Below, piece by piece: positions 54,999 through 63,331 of a DNA stretch of 64,000 nt. The stretch covers positions 372,001-436,000 of the forward strand of contig OY969772.1 in the NCBI GenBank assembly GCA_963702935.1, written 5' to 3'. This stretch comes from DAOTWA01 sp963702935. GTDB lineage: Bacteria > Chloroflexota > Anaerolineae > Anaerolineales > Anaerolineaceae. The notes under the pieces are model-generated. The model was not told the origin of the DNA. It made no database searches and was given only the letters and a program-made list of their open reading frames with translations. The position numbers and the translations under genes are program-made. How positions within the stretch are numbered: position 1 is the stretch's first letter; every line of letters begins with the position of its first letter.

Positions 54999-55415
54999 AT
55001 GTTTACCGACTACGAAATCGAATATCTGAAATCCCAACCCTTAGCGCGCCTGGCAACCGTCTCCACCACGGGGCAGCCCGACGTGACGCCGGTGGGCTTC
55101 GAGTTCGACGGCGTGTACTTCTACATCGGGGGCCGCAACCCGGTGGACACGCGCAAGCATAAGAACGTGCGCGCCGGGAACACCCGCGTCGCCCTGGTAG
55201 TGGACGACCTGGCCTCGGTCAACCCCTGGAACCCCCGCGGCATCCGCATCTACGGCGAAGCGCAGCTCGTGCAGCGTGAAGGCCGCTTTGGGCCGGGAGA
55301 ATATATGCGCATCACCCCCACCCTCTCCTGGAGCTGGAACCTGGGCGGCCAGCTCGTCGCGCCGGGCAGGTATGGAGCCAACCGCACCGTCCACAAAGCG
55401 CCGGCTGAATCTTAG
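54999..55415 (+). CDS. PPOX-fold flavin/F420-type oxidoreductase
   Basis: 138 residues. A split-barrel with ARLATVSTTGQPDVTPVGFEFDG, YFYIGGRNPVDTRKHKNV and RVALVVDDLASVNPWNPRGIRIYGEA. This pattern is typical of proteins named PPOX-class F420-dependent in Actinobacteria and Chloroflexota. Use of F420, FMN or another ligand is not settled by sequence. GAGGAG precedes the ATG. Confidence 0.82.
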   Translation: MFTDYEIEYLKSQPLARLATVSTTGQPDVTPVGFEFDGVYFYIGGRNPVDTRKHKNVRAGNTRVALVVDDLASVNPWNPRGIRIYGEAQLVQREGRFGPGEYMRITPTLSWSWNLGGQLVAPGRYGANRTVHKAPAES

Positions 55416-55423
55416 AGAAGAGA

Positions 55424-55461
55424 CCCGCTCCAAAATGCCCAAAACCGCATTTTGGAGCGGG
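55424..55461. terminator. Strong hairpin after the PPOX gene
   Basis: A perfect 15-base stem CCCGCTCCAAAATGC / GCATTTTGGAGCGGG with an 8-base loop, 9 bases after the stop. Followed by GTTGGGGTGGGGG and no U-run; it may be a dispersed repeat acting as terminator. Confidence 0.55.
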
Positions 55462-55481
55462 GTTGGGGTGGGGGCACCGGT

Positions 55482-55509
55482 TTGTTTTTCCCTGGGCTTA
55501 TGCTAAAAT
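55482..55509 (+). promoter_or_regulatory. Promoter of the mntA-hepT pair
   Basis: TTGTTT at 55482-55487, a 16-base spacer and TAAAAT at 55504-55509. The -10 region (CTTATGCTAAAATCA) is identical to that of the tRNA-Glu promoter. Confidence 0.5.
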
Positions 55510-55545
55510 CAAGCTGCCACAAGGATCGAGAAGGCAGTCAAGCGC

Positions 55546-55836
55546 ATGGACCGAGAAGAAACCTTAGAACGCCTGCACAGCCATCTACCCGAGCTACGCC
55601 GCCTGGGTATCCGTTCGCTATCCCTGTTCGGCTCGCTGGCTCGCGGCGAAGCCGGCCCCGAAAGCGACGTGGATCTCTTGATCGACATGGAGCCGCCCTA
55701 TACCTTCGACCGCTACATCCGCGCGAAATTCTATTTGGAAGATTTGCTGGGCCGCCCCGTCGACCTCGTGATGCAAGAGACGCTTAAACCGCGCGCGCTG
55801 TCCTCCGCCGAAAAGGAGGCCATCCATGTCTCGTGA
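55546..55836 (+). CDS. mntA: Antitoxin MntA, minimal nucleotidyltransferase
   Basis: 96 residues. The nucleotidyltransferase active site is GSLARGEAGPESDVDLLID, a GSx10DxD motif with both Asp present. MntA proteins add AMP to the HepT toxin and so switch it off. It overlaps the next gene by 11 bases, typical of the type VII toxin-antitoxin arrangement. This is a complete copy. Confidence 0.87.
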   Translation: MDREETLERLHSHLPELRRLGIRSLSLFGSLARGEAGPESDVDLLIDMEPPYTFDRYIRAKFYLEDLLGRPVDLVMQETLKPRALSSAEKEAIHVS

Positions 55837-56164
55837 TGCCTTGTTATATCTGGAAGATATTAGGACTTCCTGCAATAAGATCATCCGGTACACCGAAGGA
55901 ATGACTTTTGAAGCTTTCAAGGTTGATGACCGCACCTACGATGCCGTTATCCGCAACCTTGAAATCATCGGCGAAGCCACGAAAAATGTCCCAGACGAGT
56001 TCAAAGGTAAGTTCCCCAGTATAGAATGGCGAGCCATTAGCGCGCTGAGAAACATCGTAGCGCATGAATACTTTGGGATTAAAGACGAAATTATCTGGGA
56101 TATCGTAATCAACAAAATTCCATCTCTGTTAGACCAAATTGACCGAATACTGGCTGAAAGTTAG
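55826..56164 (+). CDS. hepT: HEPN toxin HepT
   Basis: 112 residues, all helical. The HEPN nuclease motif Rx4HxY is visible as RNIVAHEYFG. An upstream helix reads DDRTYDAVIRNLEIIGEATKNV. HepT cleaves RNA, and the Tyr of this motif is the target of MntA modification. It overlaps mntA by 11 bases, showing coupled translation. Confidence 0.88.
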   Translation: MSRDALLYLEDIRTSCNKIIRYTEGMTFEAFKVDDRTYDAVIRNLEIIGEATKNVPDEFKGKFPSIEWRAISALRNIVAHEYFGIKDEIIWDIVINKIPSLLDQIDRILAES

Positions 56165-56252
56165 CGCAATTCTTCTCCCATTTCTATTCTTGCTGTAGGT
56201 TCAGCCCTTCAGATCACCTCGATAGCTTTCTCCCTTGTGATAGAATCAACCC

Positions 56253-57653
56253 ATGGATCTATTCGATCACGCCATGCAGGAGCGCATGGCCGAGGAAGCC
56301 CCCTTGGCCACGCGCATGCGCCCGCGCACCCTGGACGAAGTCGTCGGCCAGGAGCACATCATCGGGCCGGGCCGCCTGCTGCGCCGCGCCATCGAGACCG
56401 ACCGGCTGTTCTCCTCGCTCATCCTGTGGGGGCCGCCCGGCACCGGCAAGACCACCCTGGCGCAGGTCATCGCCCATTCCACGCAATCGCACTTCGAGAC
56501 CATCTCCGCCGTGCTGGCCGGGGTGGCCGAGCTGCGCAAGGTCATCCAGGACGCGCGCGAGCGCCGGAAGCTGTATAACCGGCGCACCACCCTCTTCGTG
56601 GACGAGGTGCACCGCTGGAACAAGGCCCAACAGGACGCCTTGCTGCCGCACATCGAGACGGGCGTCATCACCCTGATCGGCGCAACCACCGAGAACCCCT
56701 ATTTCGAGGTCATCAAGGCGCTGGTCTCGCGCTCGCGCGTCTTCCAGCTCTATCCCCTCACCCCGGAACAGGTAAGCGTGCTGGTGGAGCGCGCCCTGGC
56801 CGACCCGGAGCGCGGCTACGGCCAACGCAAGGTCGTGCTGGACGAGGACGCCCGCCGCCACCTGATCGACGTGGCCGGCGGCGACGCGCGCAACGCGCTC
56901 AACGCCCTGGAGCTGGCCGTGGAAAGCACCCCGCCGGACGCGGACGGCGCCATCCACCTCACCCTCGAAGTCGCTCAGGAATCCATCCAAAAGCGCGCCG
57001 TGCTCTACGATAAAGACGGCGACGCGCACTACGACACCATCTCGGCCTTCATCAAGTCGGTGCGCGGCTCCGATCCGGACGCCGCCCTCTACTGGCTGGC
57101 CAAGATGCTCTACGCCGGCGAAGATCCGCGCTTCATCCTGCGCCGCCTGCTCATCCTGGCCGGTGAGGACATCGGCCTGGCCGACCCGCTGGGATTGGTG
57201 GTGGCCGCCTCAGCCGCCAGCGCCTTCGAATACGTGGGGCTGCCCGAAGGCGTCTACCCCATCGTAGAGGCTACCCTCTACCTTTCGACGGCGCCCAAGT
57301 CGAACTCGGCCGGCGCGTACTTCAAGGCCCTGGAGCGTATCGGCCGCGAGGGCGCCGGCGACGTGCCCACCCCCCTGATGGACGCCAGCCGCGACGCCAC
57401 CGCCCTCGGCCACGGCAAGGGCTACCAGTACCCGCATTCGTTCGAGGGACACTTCATCCCGCAACAATACTTGCCCACCAACGTGCTGGGGGCCACCTTT
57501 TACGAGCCTTCCGACCAGGGCTACGAGGCCCAGGTCGCCGAGCGCCTGGCGCGCTGGCGCGAGGCCCAGGCGCGCGCCCTGGGAATTTCCACCCAAGATC
57601 AGCCCGCGGAGGAACATGCCAATCCTTCTTCTAATCCGCCACGGGAGCAATGA
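56253..57653 (+). CDS. rarA: Replication-associated recombination protein A (MgsA/RarA)
   Basis: 466 residues. AAA+ ATPase with Walker A LWGPPGTGKTTLA, Walker B LFVDEVHRWNKAQQD, sensor 1 LIGATTENP and the later tetramer domain ending FEGHFIPQQYLPTNVLGATFY. Acts at stalled replication forks. TAGAAT at 56241-56246 lies only 6 bases before the ATG, so the message may be leaderless. The 3' end overlaps the phosphatase gene by 38 bases. Confidence 0.92.
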   Translation: MDLFDHAMQERMAEEAPLATRMRPRTLDEVVGQEHIIGPGRLLRRAIETDRLFSSLILWGPPGTGKTTLAQVIAHSTQSHFETISAVLAGVAELRKVIQDARERRKLYNRRTTLFVDEVHRWNKAQQDALLPHIETGVITLIGATTENPYFEVIKALVSRSRVFQLYPLTPEQVSVLVERALADPERGYGQRKVVLDEDARRHLIDVAGGDARNALNALELAVESTPPDADGAIHLTLEVAQESIQKRAVLYDKDGDAHYDTISAFIKSVRGSDPDAALYWLAKMLYAGEDPRFILRRLLILAGEDIGLADPLGLVVAASAASAFEYVGLPEGVYPIVEATLYLSTAPKSNSAGAYFKALERIGREGAGDVPTPLMDASRDATALGHGKGYQYPHSFEGHFIPQQYLPTNVLGATFYEPSDQGYEAQVAERLARWREAQARALGISTQDQPAEEHANPSSNPPREQ

Positions 57654-58269
57654 TTTCGTCGGCAAGCGCCTGGCCGGGCGGCTGCCCGGCGTGCACCTGA
57701 ACGAAAAGGGCCGCCAGCAGGCCGAAGCCCTGGCCCAGGCGCTGTGCAACGCTCCCATCAAGGCCATCTACAGCAGCCCGCTCGAGCGCGCTGCGGAAAC
57801 CGCCGAGCCGCTGGCTCAGGCGCTGCATTTGCCGGTGAACCTCCGCCCCGGCCTCATGGAGATCGACTTCGGGGATTGGGTGGGGAAAACGCTGGGGCAG
57901 ATGCACCGCATGAAGCTGTGGAAGACCGTGCAGCAGGCTCCCAGCCAGGCGCGCTTCCCCCACGGCGAGTCGTTCGGCGAGGCGCAGCAGCGCATCGTAG
58001 CCGAGCTGGATGCCATCGTCGCCGGCCACGAGAAAGACGACCTGCTGGCCTGCTTCTCGCACAGCAACTCGATCAAGCTGGCCCTGGCGCATTACCTCGG
58101 CCTGCCGCTGGACAACTTCCAGCGCCTCTCGATCGACACCACCTCGGTCAGCGTGGTCTACCTGGGTGGGGAGTACCCACCCCACGTGGCGCACGTCAAC
58201 CAGGTGGCCCACTTGGCCTTGCCGGACGGGAAAAAGCCGGAGAAAAAAGCCAAAAAAGAGCCCAAGTAG
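57616..58269 (+). CDS. Histidine phosphatase family protein (MSMEG_4193-like)
   Basis: 217 residues. RHG motif LLLIRHGSNDFVGKRLAGRLPGVHLNEKG, YSSPLERAAETAEPLAQ, ME-D motif and the second His in LLACFSHSNSIKLALAHYLG. The C-terminus is a Lys-rich tail (KKPEKKAKKEPK). Probably an acid-type phosphomonoesterase. It overlaps rarA by 38 bases. Confidence 0.86.
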   Translation: MPILLLIRHGSNDFVGKRLAGRLPGVHLNEKGRQQAEALAQALCNAPIKAIYSSPLERAAETAEPLAQALHLPVNLRPGLMEIDFGDWVGKTLGQMHRMKLWKTVQQAPSQARFPHGESFGEAQQRIVAELDAIVAGHEKDDLLACFSHSNSIKLALAHYLGLPLDNFQRLSIDTTSVSVVYLGGEYPPHVAHVNQVAHLALPDGKKPEKKAKKEPK

Positions 58270-58283
58270 GGCGGCTTTCCAAA

Positions 58284-58410
58284 GCCGCCGCGCCCCCTCC
58301 CCAAAGCTTCGCGTCTTTGCGTGCGCATCTTCAGATTTTGAACCGCAAAGGACGCCAAGAACGAAAGGGAGCCTAAAAAGCTTTGCGTCTTTGCGCCTTT
58401 GCGTGAGAAT
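58284..58410. repeat. CTTTGCGTCTTTGCG-type dispersed repeat
   Basis: AAGCTTCGCGTCTTTGCGTG and AGCTTTGCGTCTTTGCGCC flank an inverted GAACCGCAAAGGACGCCAAGAACG. This resembles a well-known scattered intergenic repeat of GC-rich environmental genomes. No gene lies in this gap. Confidence 0.55.
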
Positions 58411-58420
58411 GTTACAAACA

Positions 58421-58448
58421 GAGAAGGCGCACGATTCTGCGCCCTCTC
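58421..58448 (-). terminator. Terminator of the aldo/keto reductase gene
   Basis: Minus-strand stem GAGAGGGCGCA / TGCGCCTTCTC with a 6-base loop, then TGTTTGT. The stem's one non-Watson-Crick pair is G-U on the minus strand but A-C on the plus strand, so selection for the minus-strand RNA is likely. Confidence 0.6.
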
Positions 58449-58474
58449 CATTTCGAATGGGAGGATCTGCGTGG

Positions 58475-59449
58475 CTATCCTGCGATCCGGGGCTTATTCC
58501 CCAAAATCCCGTCGATGCGCTGCATCACGTCGGGGGTCAGCTTCTCGACGAAATCTACCGCCTTCATGTTCTCGTGCACCTGCTCGGCGCGGCTGGCGCC
58601 GGTGATCACCGTGCTCACGTGCGGGAACTTGAGCGCCCAGGCCAGGGCAAGCTGCGCCATCGTACAGCCCAGCTCGTCCGCCACGGGCTTCAGGGCATTG
58701 GCCTTGCGGATATTCTCGGAGGTGATGCGCTCTTCGCGCAGCCACTCGAAGCCCTTCAACGTGGCGCGGCTGCCTTCGGGGATGCCGTTGCTGTACTTGC
58801 CGGTCAGCACGCCCGAGGCCAGCGGGCTCCAGGTGGTGGTGCCGTAACCCAATTCCTTATACAAAGGCAGGAATTCCTTCTCCACCCGCTCGCGGTGCAG
58901 CATGTTGTACTGCGGCTGCTCCATGCTGGGCGGCGTCAGGCCGTACTGGCGCGCCAGGGCGTCCGCGCGCATGATGTCGCCCGCGCTCCACTCCGAGGTG
59001 CCCCAATAGAAAGCCTTGCCCGAACGCACCACCTGATCCATGGCGCGCACCGTCTCCTCGATGGGTGTTTCCGGGTCGGGCCGGTGACAGAAGACCAGGT
59101 CCACGTATTCGAGCTGCAAGCGCTTCAGCGCCGCGTTGACACCCTCGATGATGTGCTTGTGCGACAGGCCGGTGTCGTTGGGCCCTTCGCCGCCCCAGAA
59201 GATCTTGGTCGAGACGACGAAGGATTCGCGCCGCCAGCCCATACGCTTGAGGACGTTGCCCATCACGATCTCGGCGTTGCCGTTAGCGTACGTCTCGGCG
59301 TTGTCGAAGAAATTGACGCCGGAATCGTAAGCGGCCTTCATGCACGCGTAGGCCGTATCCTCACCTACCTGCTCGCCATAAGTCACCCAGGCTCCCAGGG
59401 AAAGCTCACTCAGGCGGATGCCCGCCTTGCCCAAATGTCGATAGTTCAT
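58475..59449 (-). CDS. Aldo/keto reductase (potassium-channel beta-subunit type)
   Basis: 324 residues. TIM-barrel enzyme with Asp and Tyr in FFDNAETYANG, Lys in VVSTKIFWGG and His in LVFCHRPDP; the NADPH site reads TTWSPLASGVLTGKYSNG and TVITGASRAEQ. The aligned residues match the AKR6 group. It reduces aldehydes or ketones with NADPH; the natural substrate is unknown. AAAGGAG precedes the ATG. Confidence 0.88.
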   Translation of the reverse strand: MNYRHLGKAGIRLSELSLGAWVTYGEQVGEDTAYACMKAAYDSGVNFFDNAETYANGNAEIVMGNVLKRMGWRRESFVVSTKIFWGGEGPNDTGLSHKHIIEGVNAALKRLQLEYVDLVFCHRPDPETPIEETVRAMDQVVRSGKAFYWGTSEWSAGDIMRADALARQYGLTPPSMEQPQYNMLHRERVEKEFLPLYKELGYGTTTWSPLASGVLTGKYSNGIPEGSRATLKGFEWLREERITSENIRKANALKPVADELGCTMAQLALAWALKFPHVSTVITGASRAEQVHENMKAVDFVEKLTPDVMQRIDGILGNKPRIAG

Positions 59450-59794
59450 GCTTCAACTCCTTTACGAGTAATAATGAGGCTATAAGTTTAATCCCTGAGG
59501 CACCCCAATGCAAGCAAACGTTTTTATGGCGTTCTCATGTTTCCTTGACAGCCACTATGATCTGTGTCATTACCCTACGGGTACGCAGAGCGGCGCGAGC
59601 CCTGGGTGTTCTTTGCCCTTCGGGCACGCAGAGCGCCAGGGCGTGGCGATCTCAGGGCCGGCACCGAGATTGCTTCGTCAGGCAAAGAACGCCCTCCTCG
59701 CAATGACAACCTTTATTCTTGAGAACGCCATGCGAACGTTTTCCAGATTCGTTGACGCGCGGCGGGTCTTATGCTAAAATCAGGCTCGCCGCTC
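59450..59794. repeat. 345-base gap with a large imperfect palindrome
   Basis: GTCATTACC (59568) and GCAATGAC (59699) are the outer arms. GGGTGTTCTTTGCC (about 59606) pairs with GGCAAAGAACGCCC (about 59679). Inside, ACCCTACGGGTACGCAGAGC and GCCCTTCGGGCACGCAGAGC form a direct repeat. GAGATTGCTTCGTC is part of a common dispersed repeat type. The tRNA promoter follows. No gene was seen. Confidence 0.55.
59752..59780 (+). promoter_or_regulatory. Promoter of tRNA-Glu
   Basis: TTGACG, a 17-base spacer and TAAAAT at 59775-59780, ending 14 bases before the tRNA. Confidence 0.75.
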
Positions 59795-59870
59795 GCCCCC
59801 ATCGTCTAGCGGCCCAGGACGTGGCCCTCTCAAGGCCAAAACATGGGTTCGAGTCCCATTGGGGGCACCA
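59795..59870 (+). tRNA. tRNA-Glu(CTC)
   Basis: 76 bases with an encoded CCA. The acceptor stem is GCCCCCA/TGGGGGC, the anticodon stem TGGCC/GGCCA encloses loop CTCTCAA (anticodon CTC, glutamate GAG), and the T arm is ATGGG-TTCGAGT-CCCAT. It has its own promoter and terminator and stands alone. Confidence 0.95.
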
Positions 59871-59899
59871 ACAAATTTAGGATTTCAGATTTTAGATTT

Positions 59900-59925
59900 G
59901 CCCGCGAAAGCGGGCGTTTGTTTTA
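59900..59925 (+). terminator. Rho-independent terminator of tRNA-Glu
   Basis: GCCCGC-GAAA-GCGGGC with a stable GAAA tetraloop, then GTTTGTTTTAA. Confidence 0.8.
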
Positions 59926-59948
59926 ATAAGTCGCCGGCCCCTTCGCGC

Positions 59949-59954
59949 TATAAT
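59949..59954 (+). promoter_or_regulatory. -10 element of the PhnD-like gene
   Basis: TATAAT lies only 11 bases before the ATG at 59966 and no ribosome site fits between them, which suggests a leaderless message. Confidence 0.55.
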
Positions 59955-59965
59955 CAGTGTACAAT

Positions 59966-60772
59966 ATGGACAAGCTCGCCATCTCCAGTTGTATGGCCCC
60001 TAACATGGATTTCCTCACCCGCGCCCTGGCCGGGTATCTTTCGGCGCGCTCCGGCCTCGCGGTGGAAGCCCGCCTGGATCTCCCCTGGCGCGAGCGGGAG
60101 CGCCTGCTGGACGCGGGGGAGATCGACCTGTGCTGGATCTGCGGGCTGCCTTACGTGTGGAAAGCCGACCAGAATCCGCCGCGGGTCAGGCTGCTGGCTG
60201 CCCCGGTGATGGCCGGCGCGCGCTACGCCAACCTGCCCGTCTATTTTTCGGACGTGGTCGTGCGCCGCGACAGTCCCTTCCATCGCCTCGAAGATTTGCG
60301 CGGCGCCTCCTGGGCCTATAACGAGCCCGGCTCGCACTCCGGCTATAACGTGGTGCGCGCCGCCCTGGCCGCGCGCGGAGAGATCGCCGGCTTCTTCGGG
60401 CGGGTGGTCGCCTCCGGCGCGCACCAGAATTCTTTGAAGCTGATCCTGCGGGGGGAAGTGGACGCGTCGGCCATCGACAGCACGGTGCTGGAGCGGGAGC
60501 TGCTAAACGGCCCCTCCCTCGGGCCGCAGATTCGCGTCATCGACACCTTCGGTCCCAGCCCCATCCCGCCCTGGGTCGCCCCCATGGGCCTGCCCATCGA
60601 ACGGTACGCGCTGCTGCAAAGCGGCCTGCTGGGCATGGAAGGCGACCCCCAGGGCCGCGAGATCCTGGCTCAGGCCGGCCTGGCCCGCTTTACGGCCGTG
60701 GCGGATCAGGACTACGATCCAATTCGAGAGATGGAGCGCAGGGCCAGAGGTGTGCGCCTGGGAACTGCCTGA
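59966..60772 (+). CDS. PhnD-like phosphate/phosphonate-type binding protein without signal peptide
   Basis: 268 residues. Periplasmic-binding-fold motifs: DLCWICGLPYVW, SDVVVRRDSPFHRLEDLRGASWAYNEPGSHSGYNV and DASAIDSTVLE, as in PhnD and related TRAP-like sensors. There is no signal peptide or lipobox, so it probably stays in the cytosol, or is a sensor or enzyme with this fold. No transporter partners are next to it. The GTG at 59957 is also a possible start, but the ATG matches the leaderless -10. Confidence 0.7.
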   Translation: MDKLAISSCMAPNMDFLTRALAGYLSARSGLAVEARLDLPWRERERLLDAGEIDLCWICGLPYVWKADQNPPRVRLLAAPVMAGARYANLPVYFSDVVVRRDSPFHRLEDLRGASWAYNEPGSHSGYNVVRAALAARGEIAGFFGRVVASGAHQNSLKLILRGEVDASAIDSTVLERELLNGPSLGPQIRVIDTFGPSPIPPWVAPMGLPIERYALLQSGLLGMEGDPQGREILAQAGLARFTAVADQDYDPIREMERRARGVRLGTA

Positions 60773-60880
60773 GACATCCTTCCGAGAGCAACCCAAAGCG
60801 AAGTTTTACGTAGATAGAATAATGGGTGGAGCTATTGCAGCTTGCCGCCCAGAATCAGGACATGGCTCACAGGGAAGATG

Positions 60881-61834
60881 ATGACTAATCTCTACGCAAT
60901 CACAGATCTCTCGAACCCGGCGCCGGGGCAACCCGACCCGCTGCTGGCCGCGCGCATCACCCGGAACTCCAGCCAACAGACCTACTATACCATCCGCTTC
61001 CTGGTGGATCGCGGCATGACGGCCGACGCCTACCGGGCTTACGGCTATTTCCGCTGGCTGGACGACCAGCTCGACCAGGGCGGGATGGCTCGCTCCGAAC
61101 AAATGGTCATCGTCGAGCGGCAGAAGGCGCTGATCGACTACTGCTACCAGGGCCGGCAGCCGTTCCACCTCAGCGCCGAGGAAACCCTGCTGGCGGAGCT
61201 GATCCGCGGCGACCGGGAGAACAACAGCGGGCTGCGCGCCTACATCCGCAACATGATGGCAGTCATGGCCTTCGACGCCGAGCGGCGCGGGCGCCTGATC
61301 TCCGGGGAGGAGCTAGAGCGGTACACGCGCTGGCTGGCCGTGGCGGTCACCGAGGCGCTGCACCACTTCATCGGCCACCGGGATCGCTCCCCGCAATGCG
61401 AGGTGCGCTATCACGCGGTCAGCGCGGCGCACATCACGCACATGCTGCGGGATACGTTAGAGGATGCCCAGGCCGGCTACTACAACATTCCCCGCGAGTA
61501 CCTCGAGGCGCACGGCCTCGATCCGCAAGACGTGTACAGTGAAGCTTACCGCCAGTGGGTGCAGACGCGCGTGGAATTGGCGCGGGAGAGCTTCAGGGCC
61601 GGGGCGGGCTATCTGGCGCGCGTGGAGAACCCGCGCTGCCGGCTGGCCGGCTACGCCTACATGGCGCGCTTCGAGGGGGTGCTGGACGCCATCCAGCGCG
61701 ATGATTATCACCTGCGCGCCGGGTACCCGGAAGGCAAGCGCCTGGGGAGCGGGCTGCGTAGGGTCTGGTCGGCGTTATGGCCGGCGCTCAACCTGCGCCG
61801 GGGCGACCTGGTGCATGTTTCTACAGGTAGATGA
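60881..61834 (+). CDS. crtB: Phytoene/squalene synthase family protein (CrtB-like)
   Basis: 317 residues. Two Asp-rich motifs fit prenyl diphosphate condensation: YFRWLDDQLDQGG and DTLEDAQAGYYNIP. The motif order matches phytoene synthases. It is 9 bases before crtI, which settles the pathway: two geranylgeranyl diphosphates to phytoene. Start: second of two ATGs (60878, 60881), judged by AGGGA spacing. Confidence 0.82.
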   Translation: MTNLYAITDLSNPAPGQPDPLLAARITRNSSQQTYYTIRFLVDRGMTADAYRAYGYFRWLDDQLDQGGMARSEQMVIVERQKALIDYCYQGRQPFHLSAEETLLAELIRGDRENNSGLRAYIRNMMAVMAFDAERRGRLISGEELERYTRWLAVAVTEALHHFIGHRDRSPQCEVRYHAVSAAHITHMLRDTLEDAQAGYYNIPREYLEAHGLDPQDVYSEAYRQWVQTRVELARESFRAGAGYLARVENPRCRLAGYAYMARFEGVLDAIQRDDYHLRAGYPEGKRLGSGLRRVWSALWPALNLRRGDLVHVSTGR

Positions 61835-61843
61835 GGCCATAGA

Positions 61844-63325
61844 ATGAAGCAAGCTTCTGTGATCGTGATCGGCGCCGGCATCGGGGGCATCGCCGCGGCG
61901 GCCCACCTGGCCCGGCGCGGCCTGCACGTGAGCGTGGTGGAGAAGAACTCGCGGCCGGGGGGGCGCTTCGACCGCTTCAGCCGCGACGGGCACCTCTTCG
62001 ACGCCGGGCCGACTCTGCTGGTCATGCCCCTGCTGTACGAGGCGGAGTTCGCCGCGCTGGGAGCTTCGCTGCGCGAGATGCTGGACTTGCAACGGGTCGA
62101 CCCGACCTACCACCTGGTCTTCGACGATGCCAGCCAGTTGGCGCTCACCTCGGACATGAGCGCCATGCGCGAGCAACTGGAGCGCATCGAGCCGGGCAGC
62201 TACGCCGGCTTCCTGCGCTACGTGGAGGAGGGCTGCCGCCACTATACCCTGGCTATGGATCGCCTGGTCAACCGCGACTTCCGCAAGGCGACCGATTTCT
62301 TCTGCCTGGCCAACCTGCCGCTGCTCTTGCAGGTGAAGCCGCTCGCCCGGCATTACAGCAACATGGCGGCCTACTTCGACGAGCCGCGCCTGAAGACGGC
62401 CTTCACTTTCCAGGACGTGTACATGGGGCTGAGCCCCTTCGAGGCCCCGGCCACCTTCTCGATGATGCCCTTCACCGAGCTGGCCCACGGCGTGTGGTAT
62501 CCACGCGGGGGCATGTACCGCGTGGTAGAGGCGCTGATGGAGATCGCCGGGCGCGCCGGGGTGGAGTTCGTTTTCAACACGGCCGTGGAGCGCATCGAGG
62601 TGGACGGGGAGCGGGCGCGGGGCGTGCTGCTGGCGGACGGGCGCCGGCTGGCGGCGGACGCCGTGCTGGCCAACGCGGACCTGCCCTACGTGTACCACGA
62701 CCTGCTGCCGCAAGACGGCCAGGCCGAGCGCCTGGCCCACAAGCGCTTCTCCTGCTCGACGATCAGCTTCTTCTGGGGGGTGGATCAGCCCTACGAGAAG
62801 CTGGGGCCGCACACCCTGTTCCTGGCGGACGACTTCCGCGAGAACTTCGAGAGCATTACCGCAGACCTGGCGCTGCCCGAGAACCCCAGCCTTTACGTGC
62901 ACGCCCCGGCGCGCCTGGACCCCGGCATGGCCCCTGCCGGGCAGGATACCCTGATCGCCGTCGTGCCGGTGGGGCACCTGGACGAGACCGGCGAGCAGGA
63001 CTGGAGCGCCATCCGCGACCGGGCGCGGGGGGAGGTCTTCCGCCGCCTGGCCAGCCTGGGCATCACCGACCTGGAGCAACACCTGAAGTTCGAGGTGTCT
63101 TACACGCCGCTGTCGTGGCGCAAGCGTTATAACCTGATGAAAGGGGCCACGCATGGCCTGTGCCACAACCTGACCCAGTTGGGCTACTTGCGCCCCTCCA
63201 ACCGCCATTCGCGCTACCACAACCTGTACTTCGTGGGAGCCAGCACGCGCCCCGGCACGGGCGTGCCCACCGCCCTGGTCTCGGCGCGCCTGAGCGCCGA
63301 GCGCTTGCTGGACGACCTGGGATGA
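61844..63325 (+). CDS. crtI: Phytoene desaturase (CrtI family)
   Basis: 493 residues. FAD/NAD-binding start VIVIGAGIGGIAAAAHLARRGLHVSVVEKN, then FDAGPTLLVMP, GMYRVVEALMEIAGRAGV and the C-terminal FAD signature NLYFVGASTRPGTGVPTALVSARLSAE. Desaturates phytoene towards lycopene. It follows crtB by 9 bases and leads into a Crp/Fnr regulator 6 bases later. No cyclase or ketolase is inside the window. Confidence 0.9.
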   Translation: MKQASVIVIGAGIGGIAAAAHLARRGLHVSVVEKNSRPGGRFDRFSRDGHLFDAGPTLLVMPLLYEAEFAALGASLREMLDLQRVDPTYHLVFDDASQLALTSDMSAMREQLERIEPGSYAGFLRYVEEGCRHYTLAMDRLVNRDFRKATDFFCLANLPLLLQVKPLARHYSNMAAYFDEPRLKTAFTFQDVYMGLSPFEAPATFSMMPFTELAHGVWYPRGGMYRVVEALMEIAGRAGVEFVFNTAVERIEVDGERARGVLLADGRRLAADAVLANADLPYVYHDLLPQDGQAERLAHKRFSCSTISFFWGVDQPYEKLGPHTLFLADDFRENFESITADLALPENPSLYVHAPARLDPGMAPAGQDTLIAVVPVGHLDETGEQDWSAIRDRARGEVFRRLASLGITDLEQHLKFEVSYTPLSWRKRYNLMKGATHGLCHNLTQLGYLRPSNRHSRYHNLYFVGASTRPGTGVPTALVSARLSAERLLDDLG

Positions 63326-63331
63326 GAGACC

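Noticed and set aside
58284..58410. CRISPR-like repeat of CTTTGCG units
   Set aside because: Units are unequally spaced, partly inverted and lack spacers of constant length.
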